A DNA stretch of 64,000 nt from Natronospirillum sp965602035 (lineage in GTDB: Bacteria > Pseudomonadota > Gammaproteobacteria > Pseudomonadales > Natronospirillaceae), in the NCBI GenBank assembly GCA_965602035.1, contig OZ271919.1, positions 868,001 through 932,000 of the forward strand. Direction: 5' to 3'. Under the pieces are notes generated by a model, which did not search any database, was not told where the DNA came from, and worked only from the letters and a program-made list of their open reading frames with translations. A program made the position numbers and the translations under genes. Shown here in pieces: positions 62,380 through 64,000 of the stretch (position 1 is its first letter; the number at the start of each line of letters is the position of its first letter).

Positions 62380-63783
62380 ATGACCTTGCAATTGTATAAC
62401 TCGCTGCACAACCGCAAAGAGCCGTTCACTCCCATGGATCCGTCACGGGTGACGCTCTACGTGTGTGGCCCGACCGTTTACAACTATGTGCATATCGGCA
62501 ATGCACGGCCGGCCGTAGTTTTCGATACGCTGGCCAGGCTGCTTCGCCTGTTGTTCCCCGGAGTCGTCTATGCCCGGAACATTACGGACATTGACGACAA
62601 GATCAACAATGCTGCGTTTGACGCCGGCGAAGACATTGCCACCTACAGCCAGCGATTCACCCGGGCCTACCACGAAGACATGGCGGCGCTTCACAACGCG
62701 CCACCAGACCTTGAGCCATTCGCGACAGATCATATCGATACCATGATCAACCTGATCGGGCAGTTGATAGATCGCGGTTGTGCCTATGAATCCGGGGGCC
62801 ATGTGCTGTTCGACGTCACTGCCATGACGGACTATGGCCGCCTCTCGAAGCGCCAGGTTGAGGACATGATGGCCGGTGCCCGGGTGGATGTCGCCGACTA
62901 CAAGCATCACCCGATGGACTTCGTGCTCTGGAAACCGTCGACCGAGGCCCATGAACCGGGCTGGGACAGCCCCTGGGGATACGGCCGCCCCGGCTGGCAC
63001 ATCGAATGTACGGCAATGATCAAGAAGCACCTGGGCAACACCATCGACATACACGGTGGTGGCCAGGATCTCATGTTCCCACACCATGAAAACGAGATCG
63101 CTCAGGGTACCTGCTGTCACGATCATGAAGAAGCCTATGTCCGCTACTGGGTACACAACGGGATGATCAATGTTGATGGCGAGAAGATGTCGAAATCGCT
63201 GAACAACTTCATTACCGTCCGCGAGCTGCTCGCCGCGTACCCCGGCGAGCAATTGCGCTGTGCGCTCCTTGCCGCGCAGTACCGGTCCGTACTGAACTGG
63301 TCGGACAGCCTGTTACGGCAATCCCGTGATACGCTCGACCGCTTCTACGGCACACTGCGGGACACCGTGCATCTGCCGGAGGTTTCGCTTAGTCAGGGCG
63401 AGTTGCTGGCCAGCCCGGTAACCCGGGCACTGTGCGATGATCTCAATACCCCGCAGGCGCTGGCCGAACTTCACCAACTGACGCATCGCCTGCACAGTGG
63501 GCAGGAGTCCGACGATGCGCTGGCAACAGCCCGCGCGGAACTGCTCGCGGGTGGCCGGCTGCTGGGCCTGCTTAACCACACACCTGAGGTCTGGTTTCAA
63601 CAGATCGCCGGGCATTCCGACAGCGCGCTCAGCGCGGCTGACATCGAAGTACTGCTCACTGAACGTGCGGATGCCAAGAAAGCGAAAAATTTTGCCCGCG
63701 CCGACGAAATTCGCGATCATCTGACAGCTCAGGGCGTGGAAATACAGGATACGCGTGAAGGCACCCGCTGGCAGTGGCAATAA
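62380..63783 (+). CDS. cysS: Cysteinyl-tRNA synthetase
   Basis: Class I synthetase of 467 residues charging tRNA-Cys. Zinc Cys and the HIGH motif are in YVCGPTVYNYVHIGNARP (~27-44). RNITDIDDKI, the second zinc segment GWHIECTAM, HGGGQDLMFPHHENEIAQ and KMSKS in DGEKMSKSLNNF (~267) follow. A C-terminal anticodon-binding domain has ADAKKAKNFARADEIRDHL. In Pseudomonas cysS is next to folD; here it follows the QueD-like gene, with yidD downstream. Confidence 0.98.
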   Translation: MTLQLYNSLHNRKEPFTPMDPSRVTLYVCGPTVYNYVHIGNARPAVVFDTLARLLRLLFPGVVYARNITDIDDKINNAAFDAGEDIATYSQRFTRAYHEDMAALHNAPPDLEPFATDHIDTMINLIGQLIDRGCAYESGGHVLFDVTAMTDYGRLSKRQVEDMMAGARVDVADYKHHPMDFVLWKPSTEAHEPGWDSPWGYGRPGWHIECTAMIKKHLGNTIDIHGGGQDLMFPHHENEIAQGTCCHDHEEAYVRYWVHNGMINVDGEKMSKSLNNFITVRELLAAYPGEQLRCALLAAQYRSVLNWSDSLLRQSRDTLDRFYGTLRDTVHLPEVSLSQGELLASPVTRALCDDLNTPQALAELHQLTHRLHSGQESDDALATARAELLAGGRLLGLLNHTPEVWFQQIAGHSDSALSAADIEVLLTERADAKKAKNFARADEIRDHLTAQGVEIQDTREGTRWQWQ

Positions 63784-63808
63784 GCAACGTATTCCGGCCC
63801 GGGCTCTT

Positions 63809-64000
63809 ATGGCTCTGGTGCGCGGCTACCAGCGCTTTATCAGTCCGTGGACACCAGCGCGCTGCCGCTTCTACCCGACCTGCTCGCAGTACGCCATTGA
63901 CGCGATACGCTGGCATGGCAGCCTCAAGGGCAGTTGGCTGGCACTGGTCCGGCTGTTGAAATGCCAGCCACTGCACCGTGGTGGCTGGGATCCGGTACCC
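63809..64000 (+). CDS. yidD: YidD membrane protein insertion efficiency factor (3' end outside window)
   Basis: The first 64 codons of a YidD-family protein are visible: amphipathic N-terminus LVRGYQRFISPW, then the Cys-rich signature CRFYPTCSQYAIDAI, a basic helical stretch, LLKCQPLHRGGWDPVP and the window end. The family peripherally assists YidC-dependent membrane insertion. The ATG lies 25 bases after cysS; an earlier non-ATG start cannot be excluded. YidD is usually in the rpmH-rnpA-yidD-yidC cluster, so its place here next to cysS is unusual. Confidence 0.9.
   Translation, partial: MALVRGYQRFISPWTPARCRFYPTCSQYAIDAIRWHGSLKGSWLALVRLLKCQPLHRGGWDPVP

Overview
The window is chromosomal core DNA of a Gram-negative Gammaproteobacterium. 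It carries lipid A/Kdo genes, Lol lipoprotein export, LapA/LapB, RNase E and MiaE. Gene order matches the Pseudomonadales/Oceanospirillales pattern in several independent blocks: rne><murB-ptp-kdsB-lpxK-exbD-exbB-comEC-lolD-lolC; folD<>tRNA(Pro-Arg-His-Leu)-tig-clpP-clpX-lon-hupB-ppiD; and gyrA-pheA-hisC-tyrA-cmk-rpsA-ihfB-lapA-lapB. The DNA is GC-rich by eye and many proteins have acidic tails, which would suit a marine or moderately halophilic relative of Marinobacter, Halomonas or Pseudomonas. I cannot name the genus. I see no prophage, insertion sequence, CRISPR array, integrase or defence island. Coding density is very high and no gene-free stretch exceeds about 285 bases.

Layout. Bases 1-1119 hold the 3' end of RNase E. 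From 9725 down to 1145 runs a tightly packed nine-gene minus-strand envelope operon (lolC, lolD, comEC, exbB, exbD, lpxK, kdsB, ptp, murB), linking lipoprotein sorting, lipid A/Kdo synthesis and peptidoglycan precursor synthesis. Next come a PilZ protein, DinG helicase, and the Kdo pair kdsA/kdsC beside ppiD (9.8-15.7 kb). The proteostasis block hupB, lon, clpX, clpP, tig and a four-tRNA operon follow (15.9-22.9 kb). Then come folD-ppiB-lpxH, miaE, a K+/H+ antiporter, an apparently inactive rhodanese lipoprotein, a TraB-family protein, and DMT and MATE transporters (23-31.7 kb).

The 31.8-39 kb stretch is the most accessory-like. It holds three c-di-GMP signalling proteins interleaved with a Bcr/CflA-type MFS exporter. 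The aromatic amino acid/rpsA supra-operon (39-49.5 kb) follows, but without the serC and aroA genes usual at this locus. After that come mtaD-ubiG-yciK, a fourth GGDEF protein behind a possible sigma-54 promoter, the chromosome-partition block rluB-scpB-scpA-yciO-php, and yciI. The window ends with an SH3 membrane protein, an unrecognised 115-residue protein, mnmC, a two-domain QueD-like protein, cysS and the start of yidD.

No clearly new multi-gene system is visible. The best leads are single-gene oddities in conserved surroundings: a ComEC whose C-terminal metallo-beta-lactamase domain has lost its metal-binding motif; a 285-residue tandem T-fold (QueD-like) protein whose two halves seem to split the active-site residues; a rhodanese lipoprotein with Ser in place of the catalytic Cys; and the edited aromatic supra-operon.
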